64,000 nt of DNA, from contig NZ_CP156060.1 of the NCBI RefSeq assembly GCF_039778605.1, positions 2,666,001 through 2,730,000 on the forward strand, read 5' to 3'. Each line of letters opens with the position of its first letter. The stretch's first letter is position 1. This stretch comes from Flavobacterium sp. WV_118_3. Lineage in GTDB: Bacteria > Bacteroidota > Bacteroidia > Flavobacteriales > Flavobacteriaceae. The position numbers were made by a program, and so were the translations under genes. Of the stretch, positions 43,762 to 52,260 are shown one piece after another. The notes under the pieces were generated by a model. That model saw only the letters and a list, made by a program, of their open reading frames with translations, ran no database searches and was not told the origin of the DNA.

Positions 43762-43841
43762 TATTCAAAATTTTCTGCAAAAGTAAGCATTTTGTCCTTC
43801 ATTTTTTTTCATTTTTAACCTATTACATTTCTATTAATAAT

Positions 43842-43849
43842 TACCTTTG
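43842..43849 (+). promoter_or_regulatory. -7 element of the desaturase gene
   Basis: TACCTTTG is an exact -7 match. It favours the ATG at 43878 over the TTG at 43860, which would lie at the transcript start. Confidence 0.5.
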
Positions 43850-43877
43850 AACGAAAATTTTGCATTTTAATAAACTT

Positions 43878-44972
43878 ATGATAAAACAGACTCCACTTTT
43901 TTCAAAAACCGATAGTTTAAAATTTTTCAGGACACTAAACAAACGAGTTAACGATTATTTTAAGGAAAACAATATCAAGAAAACCGGAAACTGGAAACTA
44001 CACATGAAAACCATTATCATGTTTAGTATCTTTCTGATCCCGTATTTTTTAATCCTAACCATTAGTATGCCGCTATGGATCCATTTACTAATGACGATCC
44101 TGATTGGCGTTGGAATGGCCGGTGTGGGAATGAACGTGATGCACGATGGAAATCACGGGGCATACTCTTCAAAACCATGGTTAAACAAAATTATGGGCGG
44201 CAGTATGTATATCCTGGCCGGAAATGTATACAACTGGCAGGTACAACACAATGTATTGCACCATACCTACACCAATATCCACGGTCATGACGAAGACCTT
44301 GACGCAGGTCGCATTATCCGTTTTACCGAACACGCCAAATGGTCACCTGTACACCGTTTTCAACAATACTATTCTATTTTCCTATATGGATTGCTAACGT
44401 TTAACTGGGCGATCACGACCGATTTCCGTCAGATGCGACGTTATATCAAACGAAAATTATCGTATGGTGAATTCCCAAGTCCGTTTAAATTATGGACCAC
44501 ATTAGTCATTACCAAAATCATTTATTTTGCTTTATGGCTAATCCTTCCGATGCTTTTAGGAATCGTTTGGTGGGAAGTATTATTAGGATTCTTCATCATG
44601 CACTATACCGCCGGATTAATTCTGAGTGTGGTGTTCCAATTGGCACACGTTGTAGAAGACATTCACCACCCACAACCGGACGATAACGGAGAATTGGAAA
44701 ACACCTGGGCCGTTCATCAATTATATACAACTGCCAATTTTGCACCAAAAAACAAAATTGTCAACTGGTATACCGGTGGCTTAAATCACCAGATCGAGCA
44801 TCATATTTTCCCGAACATCAGTCATATTCACTATAGTAAAATCGGGGAAATCGTAAAACAAACGGCTATGGAATGCAACCTTCCGTATTACGAATTTAAA
44901 ACGATGCGTTCTGCGGTTTACTCGCATTTCAAACACTTAAAAGAAATGGGACAAAAACCAGCTATCGCTTAA
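43878..44972 (+). CDS. Membrane fatty-acid (acyl-lipid/acyl-CoA) desaturase
   Basis: Di-iron membrane desaturase of 364 aa. The three histidine boxes are present: HDGNHG near residue 88, HNVLHH near 123 and NHQIEHH near 302. Hydrophobic segments lie at about 35-75 and 205-250. This group introduces cis double bonds into fatty acyl chains to adjust membrane fluidity; double-bond position cannot be read. The start ATG at 43878 opens MIKQTPLFSKTDSLKF. Confidence 0.92.
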   Translation: MIKQTPLFSKTDSLKFFRTLNKRVNDYFKENNIKKTGNWKLHMKTIIMFSIFLIPYFLILTISMPLWIHLLMTILIGVGMAGVGMNVMHDGNHGAYSSKPWLNKIMGGSMYILAGNVYNWQVQHNVLHHTYTNIHGHDEDLDAGRIIRFTEHAKWSPVHRFQQYYSIFLYGLLTFNWAITTDFRQMRRYIKRKLSYGEFPSPFKLWTTLVITKIIYFALWLILPMLLGIVWWEVLLGFFIMHYTAGLILSVVFQLAHVVEDIHHPQPDDNGELENTWAVHQLYTTANFAPKNKIVNWYTGGLNHQIEHHIFPNISHIHYSKIGEIVKQTAMECNLPYYEFKTMRSAVYSHFKHLKEMGQKPAIA

Positions 44973-45014
44973 AAACTACGTATAAACCATAAACTTCAAA
45001 ACAAAATCATTTTT

Positions 45015-46217
45015 ATGAATCCGCTTTCTGATAGAATTAATAATTTATCGACATCGCAAACCCTGGCCATGGCTGCCAAAGCCCGAGAATTAAAAGCCGC
45101 CGGAATAGACATTATCAGTTTAAGTCTTGGCGAACCTGACTTTAACACGCCCGACTTTATCAAAGAAGCCGCTATTCAGGCCATTCACGATAATTACAGT
45201 TCCTATCCTCCCGTAGAAGGTTACCTGGAACTAAAGGAAGCTATTTGTAAAAAATTCAAACGAGATAACGGATTAGACTACAAACCGTCTCAAATTGTAG
45301 TATCAACCGGTGCGAAACAATCGTTATATAATATTGCACAGGTAATGATCAACCCTGGTGACGAAGTGATTTTACCAGCGCCTTACTGGGTAAGCTATTA
45401 CGAAATCATTAAAATGGCCGGTGGTGTTCCGGTAGAAGTTCCAACCAGCATTGATAGTGACTTTAAAATCACTCCGGAACAACTGGAAGCAGCGATTACA
45501 CCGACAACCAAAATGATGTGGTTCAGTTCTCCTTGTAATCCAAGTGGTTCGGTATATAGCAAAGAAGAATTAACGGCATTGGTAGCCGTATTGGAAAAAC
45601 ATCCTTCAGTTTATGTGGTATCGGATGAGATTTACGAGCATATTAACTTCACTGGATCGTATTGCAGTATCGCGTCTATTCCAGGTATGTTAGACAGAAC
45701 CATTACCGTAAACGGAGTAGCCAAAGCTTTTGCCATGACCGGATGGAGAATAGGTTATATCGGTGCACCGGAATTTATCGCCAAAGCCTGTACCAAAATG
45801 CAGGGTCAGGTTACCAGTGGTGCCAATACCATCGCACAACGCGCAACGATTGCCGCAGTTGAAGCCGATCCAACCGTATTAAAACACATGGTTCAGGCGT
45901 TCCAACAACGACGCGATCTTGTAGTTGGTTTGATTAAAGAAATTCCCGGAATGAAAATTAACGTACCGGAAGGTGCTTTCTACGTTTTCCCCGATGTTTC
46001 GGCTTTCTTCGGAAAAACTTTACGCGGCACACTGATCAACAATGCGGATGATTTTGCCATGTATCTTTTGGCCGAAGCCAATGTAGCCACAGTAACAGGT
46101 GATGCCTTCGGAAACCCGAACTGTATCCGTTTTTCATACGCAACCAGCGACGATCTACTAAAAGAAGCTTTGCACCGTATTAAAGAAGCGGTAGCAACTT
46201 CGGAAGTTTTAGCATAA
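45015..46217 (+). CDS. aspC: Aspartate-type aminotransferase (PLP class I)
   Basis: PLP-dependent aminotransferase of 400 aa, class I/II fold, probably aspartate:2-oxoglutarate. Features are [52 protein letters not shown], the PLP lysine in [18 protein letters not shown] near residue 238, and the substrate-carboxylate Arg in CIRFSYA. A terminator hairpin follows. Specificity within the family is not certain. Confidence 0.9.
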   Translation: MNPLSDRINNLSTSQTLAMAAKARELKAAGIDIISLSLGEPDFNTPDFIKEAAIQAIHDNYSSYPPVEGYLELKEAICKKFKRDNGLDYKPSQIVVSTGAKQSLYNIAQVMINPGDEVILPAPYWVSYYEIIKMAGGVPVEVPTSIDSDFKITPEQLEAAITPTTKMMWFSSPCNPSGSVYSKEELTALVAVLEKHPSVYVVSDEIYEHINFTGSYCSIASIPGMLDRTITVNGVAKAFAMTGWRIGYIGAPEFIAKACTKMQGQVTSGANTIAQRATIAAVEADPTVLKHMVQAFQQRRDLVVGLIKEIPGMKINVPEGAFYVFPDVSAFFGKTLRGTLINNADDFAMYLLAEANVATVTGDAFGNPNCIRFSYATSDDLLKEALHRIKEAVATSEVLA

Positions 46218-46221
46218 ATTT

Positions 46222-46248
46222 GTCCCGACTTTGTCGGGACTTTTTTTT
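46222..46248 (+). terminator. Terminator after the aminotransferase gene
   Basis: The hairpin GTCCCGAC-TTT-GTCGGGAC is followed by eight T residues, 5 nt after the stop codon. Confidence 0.9.
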
Positions 46249-46302
46249 AACGGTCAATCCGACAATTCACAACAACAAACTACTAAAATACAACACTCTA
46301 CA

Positions 46303-47469
46303 ATGACTAAAAAAATACTACTATTAGGTTCCGGTGAACTCGGAAAAGAATTTGTGATCGCCGCACAACGTATCGGACAAACGGTAATTGCTGTCGACAG
46401 CTATGCTAACGCTCCGGCCATGCAGGTTGCTCATGGTTTTGAAGTGATCAACATGCTAGATGGCGCTGCTTTAGATGCCCTGGTAGCCAAACACCAACCC
46501 GATTTTATTGTACCGGAAATTGAAGCCATTCGTACCGAGCGTTTTTACGATTACGAAAAACAAGGCATTACCGTGGTTCCATCGGCCAAAGCAGCCAACT
46601 TTACGATGAACCGAAAAGCGATCCGCGATTTGGCCGCTAAGGATTTAGGGCTGCGCACCGCGAATTATCGCTATGCGACTTCGGCGGCAGAACTGGAAAA
46701 AGCCGTTGCGGAAGTTGGGATTCCTTGTGTGGTTAAACCGTTAATGTCGTCGTCCGGAAAAGGGCAGTCGACTATCAAATCGGGAGATGATATCGCTAAA
46801 GCCTGGCAATATGCCGTAGACGGTTCCCGCGGCGATGTCGTGGAAGTAATCGTGGAAGCTTTTGTGAATTTCCATTCCGAAATCACCTTACTCACCGTAA
46901 CCCAAAATAACAATCCAACGCTTTTCTGCGCGCCAATCGGCCACCGACAAGAACGCGGGGATTATCAGGAAAGCTGGCAACCGGCTCGTGTATCCGACGC
47001 AGCTATCGCCGAAGCACAGGATATGGCTCGAAAAGTAACCGAAGCCTTAGGTGGCGCCGGATTGTTTGGTGTGGAATTTTTCCTGACAAACGAAGGAGTT
47101 TATTTTTCCGAATTATCACCACGCCCGCACGATACCGGAATGGTAACTTTAGCCGGGACACAAAATTTTAACGAGTTTGAATTACACCTACGCGCCATTT
47201 TGAGCCTGCCAATTGCAGCCATCACTTTAGAAAAAAACGGTGCCAGTGCCGTGATATTGGCTTCGGAAGATTCCGAACAGCCAACCTATACCGGAATTGA
47301 AAAAGTAGCCGCTTTACCGAAAACAGATTTCAGAATATTTGGTAAACCGACTTCCAGACCGTACCGTCGAATGGGGGTTGTTTTAACCAGTGATACACTG
47401 GAAACTCCTATCGAATCGATTACCGAAAGAGCTAAAGAAACCGCTACTTTGATAACCGTAAACGCCTAA
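46303..47469 (+). CDS. purT: Formate-dependent GAR transformylase PurT
   Basis: Third step of purine synthesis using formate and ATP instead of formyl-tetrahydrofolate, 388 aa, ATP-grasp fold. Features are [29 protein letters not shown], the ATP-grasp block [16 protein letters not shown], and [25 protein letters not shown]. The ATG at 46303 ([14 protein letters not shown]) was chosen; the longer frame from 46231 starts inside the upstream terminator. purH lies about 5 kb downstream. Confidence 0.95.
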   Translation: MTKKILLLGSGELGKEFVIAAQRIGQTVIAVDSYANAPAMQVAHGFEVINMLDGAALDALVAKHQPDFIVPEIEAIRTERFYDYEKQGITVVPSAKAANFTMNRKAIRDLAAKDLGLRTANYRYATSAAELEKAVAEVGIPCVVKPLMSSSGKGQSTIKSGDDIAKAWQYAVDGSRGDVVEVIVEAFVNFHSEITLLTVTQNNNPTLFCAPIGHRQERGDYQESWQPARVSDAAIAEAQDMARKVTEALGGAGLFGVEFFLTNEGVYFSELSPRPHDTGMVTLAGTQNFNEFELHLRAILSLPIAAITLEKNGASAVILASEDSEQPTYTGIEKVAALPKTDFRIFGKPTSRPYRRMGVVLTSDTLETPIESITERAKETATLITVNA

Positions 47470-47472
47470 AAC

Positions 47473-48048
47473 ATGAACCTACTCCTTGATACTATTGCCC
47501 GATATGTCACACTCACCTCCGAAGAACAGGAGCGCGTCGTGGCGGCTACGGAATTTCAATCCTATAAAGCCAAAAGCATTTTATTAAAGGAGGGCGAAAT
47601 ATGCCTTCACTCCTATTTTGTGATCAAAGGTATTTTGCGCAGTTATACGATCGATGAAAACGGTGTGGAACATGTGGTGAGTTTTGCCTCACCTGGTTGG
47701 TGGATTGCCGATATGTACAGCTATCTGTCGCAACGTCCCGGACAATTATATATCGAAACCAATGAAGATTCGGAGGTGATTCTGTTATCCAAAGAAAACC
47801 AGGAGCGCCTTTATGACGAAGTTCCTAAAATGGAGCGCTTTTTTAGAATACTGATTGAGAATTCGCTTGTCGCCAATCAGCAACGGTTAATTGACAACCT
47901 TAGTTTTACGGCCGAAGCGCGTTATGACAAGTTTACCAAAAAACATCCGGATCTGATCCATTGCCTGCCACAAAAACAAATCGCTTCTTATATAGGAGTA
48001 ACGCCGGAGTTTTTCAGTAAGATGAAAGCCCGTTTACTCAAAAAATAA
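47473..48048 (+). CDS. Crp/Fnr-type transcriptional regulator B
   Basis: Regulator of 191 aa with a cNMP-binding-like sensor (about 25-120, EGEICLHSYFVIKGILRSYTIDENGVEHVVSFASPGWWIADMYSYL) and a C-terminal helix-turn-helix (LPQKQIASYIGVTPEFFSKMK). It starts 3 nt after the purT stop. It is followed by a terminator and then by pirin and YceI genes, which it may control. It shares the plan, but not close identity, with regulator A at 26264. Confidence 0.86.
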   Translation: MNLLLDTIARYVTLTSEEQERVVAATEFQSYKAKSILLKEGEICLHSYFVIKGILRSYTIDENGVEHVVSFASPGWWIADMYSYLSQRPGQLYIETNEDSEVILLSKENQERLYDEVPKMERFFRILIENSLVANQQRLIDNLSFTAEARYDKFTKKHPDLIHCLPQKQIASYIGVTPEFFSKMKARLLKK

Positions 48049-48055
48049 ACTTCCT

Positions 48056-48091
48056 ATCCCCGTTCCACGACTTGTGACGGGGATTTTTTTA
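48056..48091 (+). terminator. Terminator after regulator B
   Basis: Arms ATCCCCGT and ACGGGGAT with a 13-nt loop are followed by TTTTTTT. It begins 8 nt after the stop. Confidence 0.85.
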
Positions 48092-48132
48092 TTTCTTAAT
48101 CTAGGTTAAGTATATTCGTTATCAATCGGTTG

Positions 48133-48140
48133 TATCTTTG
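48133..48140 (+). promoter_or_regulatory. -7 element of the pirin gene
   Basis: TATCTTTG is an exact -7 match, 19 nt before the ATG at 48160. No clear -33 box is at the right distance, which would fit a promoter that needs an activator. Confidence 0.5.
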
Positions 48141-48159
48141 AACTATCAAAATAACCGTT

Positions 48160-49020
48160 ATGAACCGAAAAGATTTTATCAAAAAAAGTTTGTTGGGAAC
48201 CGGAGCTGTCATCACCGGAACGGCATTAGCCAAAGAAGCTATTTCCGACCCACAAGAACCTGTAGGATTTAATCATATTCAAAATACCAACTCGAAGATT
48301 ATGGAAAATATCGTATTGCATAAAGCCAACACCAGAGGAAACGCCAATCATGGCTGGTTACAAAGTTTCCACACCTTTAGTTTTGCTAATTATTTTAACC
48401 CGGAAAGGGTTCGTTTCGGAGCCTTACGCGTTTTAAACGACGATACGGTAGCTGCCGGAATGGGATTTGGGACACATCCGCACGACAATATGGAAATCAT
48501 CAGTATTCCACTGGAAGGCGATTTGGAACATCAGGATAGTATGGGTAACAAAACCGTTATCAAAAAAGGTGATATCCAGGTGATGAGCGCCGGAACCGGT
48601 GTACGTCATAGCGAATACAACAAAAACGCAGATCAAGAGGTTAAGTTCCTTCAGATATGGGTTTTCCCGAACAAACGAAATGTCGCACCACGTTATGATC
48701 AGATCACATTAAACGAAGACGAAAGACATAATGTGTTACAACAGGTATTGTCACCAAATCCGGATGACGAAGGCGTTTGGATCAATCAGGATGCCTGGTT
48801 TCACATGGGGAAATTCGACGCCGGTGTCGCAAAAGAATACGCCTTTAAAAAAGACGGAAACGGACTTTATGTTTTCGTATTAAAAGGGGCGGTTTCTGTA
48901 AATGATCAGGCTTTAGACACCCGCGATGGATTGGGAATCTGGAATACCGACAAAGTAACCATTACCGCGACTTCCGATGCTGAATTCTTATTAATGGAAG
49001 TTCCGATGGAAATCGAATAA
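48160..49020 (+). CDS. Pirin-family protein with Tat-like leader
   Basis: Bicupin pirin of 286 aa; some pirins are quercetin dioxygenases. The pirin body starts at about residue 48 (MENIVLHKANTRGNANHGWLQSFHTFSFANYF) and keeps the metal ligands in THPHDNMEIISIPLEG and the Glu/His pair of GVRHSEYN. Before it is an extra leader, MNRKDFIKKSLLGTGAVITGTALAKEA, like Bacteroidota Tat signals but with Arg-Lys instead of Arg-Arg. An internal ATG at the pirin body (residue 48, about 48301) would give the normal cytoplasmic form, so both starts should be considered. Confidence 0.85.
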   Translation: MNRKDFIKKSLLGTGAVITGTALAKEAISDPQEPVGFNHIQNTNSKIMENIVLHKANTRGNANHGWLQSFHTFSFANYFNPERVRFGALRVLNDDTVAAGMGFGTHPHDNMEIISIPLEGDLEHQDSMGNKTVIKKGDIQVMSAGTGVRHSEYNKNADQEVKFLQIWVFPNKRNVAPRYDQITLNEDERHNVLQQVLSPNPDDEGVWINQDAWFHMGKFDAGVAKEYAFKKDGNGLYVFVLKGAVSVNDQALDTRDGLGIWNTDKVTITATSDAEFLLMEVPMEIE

Positions 49021-49065
49021 ATAAAAAATTAAAAAACAATATTATAACTTTTAAAACATATTATT

Positions 49066-49596
49066 ATGGCAACTACAAAATGGGCAATTGATCCGACACA
49101 CTCCGAAATAGGATTTAAAGTAAAACACATGATGTTTACTAATGTTTCCGGTAAATTCGAAAACTACGACGCTACCATCACAACCGATGGTGATAACTTC
49201 GAAAATGCTTCGATTAGCTTTTCAGCCGATGTGAATTCGGTAGACACCCGAAATGCCGATCGTGACAACCATTTAAAAAGTGCTGACTTTTTCGATGTGG
49301 AGAACCATCCAAAACTGACTTTTAAAGCGTCATCTTTTACCAAAGTAGACGACAATAACTACGAATTATCCGGTGATCTTAGCTTACGTGGTGTTACTAA
49401 ATTTGTAAAACTACCGGTAGAATTCAGCGGTTTAATGAAAGACCCTTGGGGTAATACCAAAGCCGGATTAAACATTTCCGGAAAAATCAGCCGTAAAGAC
49501 TGGGGCTTAAACTGGAATTCCGCTTTGGAAACCGGTGGTGTATTGGTGAGCGACGACGTTCGTTTAAACATCGAATTACAACTTGTAAAGCAATAA
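49066..49596 (+). CDS. YceI-family protein
   Basis: Lipocalin-like beta-barrel protein of 176 aa that probably binds an isoprenoid or other lipid. Features are WAIDPTHSEIGFKVKHMMFTNVSGKF, DNHLKSADFFDVENHPKLTFKAS and LSLRGVTKFVKLPVEF. No signal peptide is visible, unlike the periplasmic E. coli member. It follows the pirin gene by 45 nt and ends with a terminator, so the two are likely one unit. Confidence 0.9.
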   Translation: MATTKWAIDPTHSEIGFKVKHMMFTNVSGKFENYDATITTDGDNFENASISFSADVNSVDTRNADRDNHLKSADFFDVENHPKLTFKASSFTKVDDNNYELSGDLSLRGVTKFVKLPVEFSGLMKDPWGNTKAGLNISGKISRKDWGLNWNSALETGGVLVSDDVRLNIELQLVKQ

Positions 49597-49622
49597 TTAT
49601 TTCATAATCTGGTTTTAAGTAG

Positions 49623-49672
49623 AACCGTTGCAGCCTACCTTTTTAGGGAAACTGCAACGGTTTCTTATTTCA
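49623..49672 (+). terminator. Terminator after the YceI gene
   Basis: An 11-bp outer stem AACCGTTGCAG / CTGCAACGGTT encloses a small inner CCTA/TAGG stem and is followed by TCTTATTT. Confidence 0.75.
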
Positions 49673-49712
49673 GGCTCGGCAACAATCTGCTTTCCAATAT
49701 GCTAAAAAACAC

Positions 49713-49720
49713 TATTTTTG
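49713..49720 (+). promoter_or_regulatory. -7 element of fabD
   Basis: TATTTTTG is an exact -7 match, with TTTC about 18 nt upstream as a near -33 box. It lies 35 nt before the fabD ATG. Confidence 0.55.
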
Positions 49721-49755
49721 TCTGTCAATAACAAACAAAACCAACAGAGAAGAAT

Positions 49756-50631
49756 ATGAAAGCATATGTATTTCCGGGTCAGGGAGCGCAGTTTACCGGA
49801 ATGGGTAAAGAATTATACGAAAATTCGGCACTGGCTAAAGCGCTATTCGAAAAAGCAAACGAGATATTAGGTTTTCGCATTACCGACATTATGTTTGAAG
49901 GTACTGCCGAACAATTAAAAGAAACCAAAGTAACACAACCGGCTGTTTTTTTACATTCGGTTATTTTGGCCAAAACCCTTGGTGACGACTTTAAACCGGA
50001 AATGGTTGCCGGTCACTCGTTAGGGGAATTTTCGGCTTTGGTTGCCAACGGAACCTTATCGTTTGAAGATGCTTTACAATTGGTTTCCCAAAGAGCCATG
50101 GCGATGCAAAAAGCCTGCGAAATCACTCCATCTACTATGGCGGCCGTTTTAGGTCTTGAGGATAAAGTGGTAGAAGACGTATGTGCTTCAATCGACGGAG
50201 TGGTTGTAGCTGCCAATTACAATTGCCCGGGTCAGTTGGTAATTTCCGGTGAGTTAACGGCTGTGGAAAAAGCCTGCGAAGCGATGAAAGAAGCCGGAGC
50301 AAAACGTGCCTTGATCCTTCCGGTTGGTGGTGCCTTCCACTCGCCTATGATGGAACCGGCCCGCGAAGAACTGGCAGCAGCTATCGAAGCAACAACATTT
50401 AACACGCCTATTTGTCCCGTATACCAAAACGTACCGGCAAAAGCTGTTTCGGATCCTGCTGAAATCAAAAAGAATTTGATCACGCAATTAACCGCTCCGG
50501 TAAAATGGACGCAATCCGTACAACAAATGATCGCCGACGGTGCCACTTTGTTTACAGAAGTCGGTCCGGGTAAAGTTTTAGTGGGATTGGTAAATAAAAT
50601 CGATAAAAACGTAGCGACTGCTTCAGCATAA
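49756..50631 (+). CDS. fabD: Malonyl-CoA:ACP transacylase
   Basis: Loads malonyl units onto acyl carrier protein for fatty-acid synthesis, 291 aa. Features are the opening FPGQGAQFTGMGKELYE, QPAVFLHSV, the nucleophile Ser in GHSLGEFSAL near residue 88, VAANYNCPGQLVISG and the catalytic His in VGGAFHSPMM. The length is usual. It converges with an ABC permease gene, with a palindromic repeat between. Confidence 0.95.
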   Translation: MKAYVFPGQGAQFTGMGKELYENSALAKALFEKANEILGFRITDIMFEGTAEQLKETKVTQPAVFLHSVILAKTLGDDFKPEMVAGHSLGEFSALVANGTLSFEDALQLVSQRAMAMQKACEITPSTMAAVLGLEDKVVEDVCASIDGVVVAANYNCPGQLVISGELTAVEKACEAMKEAGAKRALILPVGGAFHSPMMEPAREELAAAIEATTFNTPICPVYQNVPAKAVSDPAEIKKNLITQLTAPVKWTQSVQQMIADGATLFTEVGPGKVLVGLVNKIDKNVATASA

Positions 50632-50658
50632 TAGTATACAATACTACTATAGTATTTG

Positions 50659-50691
50659 ACACCTGACAGGTTTTAAAAACCTATCAGGTGT
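50659..50691. repeat. ACCTGACAGGT palindromic repeat, copy 3
   Basis: Arms ACACCTGACAGGTTTT and AAAACCTATCAGGTGT (one mismatch against copies 1 and 2) form a stem followed by TCTTTCTTTTT. It lies between the convergent fabD and ABC-permease genes. Confidence 0.85.
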
Positions 50692-50710
50692 TCTTTCTTT
50701 TTACCCGTGT

Positions 50711-51961
50711 TTACATTCCGCTTCGGATGGCTTCCACCGGGTCCAGTTTGGAGGCTGAAATCGCCGGGATAATCCCGGAAATTAATCCTATAAAAGCGGC
50801 AAGTGACGTTCCGATAATGATATTCCAGAAACCAAGTACAAATTCAAAGTCCAATACTTTCGACAATACCAAAGCAATAATCCAAACCAAAAACATTCCG
50901 ACCAATCCTCCGATTACCGATAGAATAACGGCTTCAAACAGGAATTGGAATAATATAAATCGATTTTTCGCTCCTAAAGCTTTCTGAATCCCAATCAGGT
51001 TGGTTCGTTCTTTTACCGACACAAACATAATATTGGCAATTCCGAAACCTCCTACCAACAGGGAAAAACCACTGATAATCCAGCCTACCACATTCATTTG
51101 CCCGACGATATTATCGATCAGATCCGTAAATCCGGATAATACATTGATAAAAAAGTTATTGATATCTCCGGTTTTTAGCCCTCTGAATGTACGTAACTTT
51201 TGGATCAATTCACCTTTAAAAGCTTCGATATCGACACCTTTTACCGGTTTTATCAGAATCGCCGGCGTTAGCATATCACTATTATCACCATATAATCGTC
51301 TTAGAAAATTTACAGGAAGGAAAACCGAAACGTCTCTACTCGGTCCAAAAGTACTTGATCCTTCTTTATCCAGAACACCAATCACTGTAAACCGTTGTCC
51401 GTATAAACGTATTTTTTTACCCATCGGATCCATCGTGCCAAACAATCCTGTTGCGACTTCGCTTCCAATAATGATTACCGGCGAGCCCGAATTGGATTCT
51501 GCTTCGTTAAAAAAACGTCCCTGCGCAAATTTTAGCTTTTCAATATCGATAAACTCATTAGTACACGGGGTCACATTAATACTGCTCACCGTATTCGATT
51601 CGTATTTGATATTTTCTTTACGGGTAAACAGATTGAATGAAATTTTATCCAGATCGTTTAATGACCGTTTCAGATAGTCGAATTCTTCGTAGGTTACATC
51701 CGGGAATTGCTCGCGTTTCCATTGGGGTACTTCCGATGGTCCGAATGAAAAACGCATCAGGTAGATCGTATTTTTATCCAGTCCGCTAAGGTCATTTTTA
51801 ATTTTACGATCCATAGAATCGACAGCCGCCAGTACGGCAATAATCGAAAAGATACCAATTGTAACACCCAACAGCGACAACAGGGTTCGCAATTTATTAT
51901 TCCGCAAAGCATTGAGTGCAAAACTCAAACTTTCTTTTAGCAGTCTCAGGTATAACAACAT
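50711..51961 (-). CDS. MacB-type ABC transporter permease
   Basis: Inner-membrane FtsX-like permease of 416 aa with the MacB plan: one N-terminal transmembrane helix (LLSLLGVTIGIFSIIAVLAAV), a large periplasmic domain (about 50-285) and three C-terminal helices, with the FtsX segment NIMFVSVKERTNLIGIQKALGAKNRFIL. Such permeases work with an ATPase (here not adjacent) and often a periplasmic adaptor, to export peptides or other molecules. Substrate unknown. Confidence 0.9.
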   Translation of the reverse strand: MLLYLRLLKESLSFALNALRNNKLRTLLSLLGVTIGIFSIIAVLAAVDSMDRKIKNDLSGLDKNTIYLMRFSFGPSEVPQWKREQFPDVTYEEFDYLKRSLNDLDKISFNLFTRKENIKYESNTVSSINVTPCTNEFIDIEKLKFAQGRFFNEAESNSGSPVIIIGSEVATGLFGTMDPMGKKIRLYGQRFTVIGVLDKEGSSTFGPSRDVSVFLPVNFLRRLYGDNSDMLTPAILIKPVKGVDIEAFKGELIQKLRTFRGLKTGDINNFFINVLSGFTDLIDNIVGQMNVVGWIISGFSLLVGGFGIANIMFVSVKERTNLIGIQKALGAKNRFILFQFLFEAVILSVIGGLVGMFLVWIIALVLSKVLDFEFVLGFWNIIIGTSLAAFIGLISGIIPAISASKLDPVEAIRSGM

Positions 51962-52203
51962 AGTGACGGGTTTAACTTTTGTAAAATTCTGTATTTTTTG
52001 AGCAATATCCTAGCCAATTAGTAGGTAAAAAACCGCAAATGTTACAGAAAATTTACACAAATACCCAATAGTTCCATCATACCCAAACCCGACCCGTATC
52101 CGATTCTCTTCTATCGCTTAAAGTTTTGCATCCAATAAAGCTGTGAATCAGATCAAAAACCGCGAAAAAAAATCAAAAAAGACTAAAATCTAATGCCCTT
52201 TCT

Positions 52204-52235
52204 TTTGAATGTTATTGTAACAATAATTACTTTTG
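52204..52235 (+). promoter_or_regulatory. purH promoter with internal palindrome
   Basis: A -33 TTTG (52204-52207), a 20-nt spacer and the -7 TACTTTTG (52228-52235) match the consensus. The perfect palindrome TTATTGT-A-ACAATAA (52212-52226) fills the spacer and is a candidate operator. The rest of the roughly 300-bp spacer after 51961 shows nothing recognisable. Confidence 0.68.
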
Positions 52236-52260
52236 CACCTTTAAAAAACACAACAACACA

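Noticed and set aside
51000..51677. 225-codon frame on the plus strand inside the ABC permease gene
   Set aside because: It is fully antisense to the periplasmic domain of a clear MacB-type permease, and its Pro/Ser/Ile-rich composition is typical of a reverse-strand shadow.
51962..52203. Possible purine riboswitch before purH
   Set aside because: The sequence upstream of the -33 box would not be transcribed, and the 20-odd nt leader after the -7 element is too short for an aptamer.
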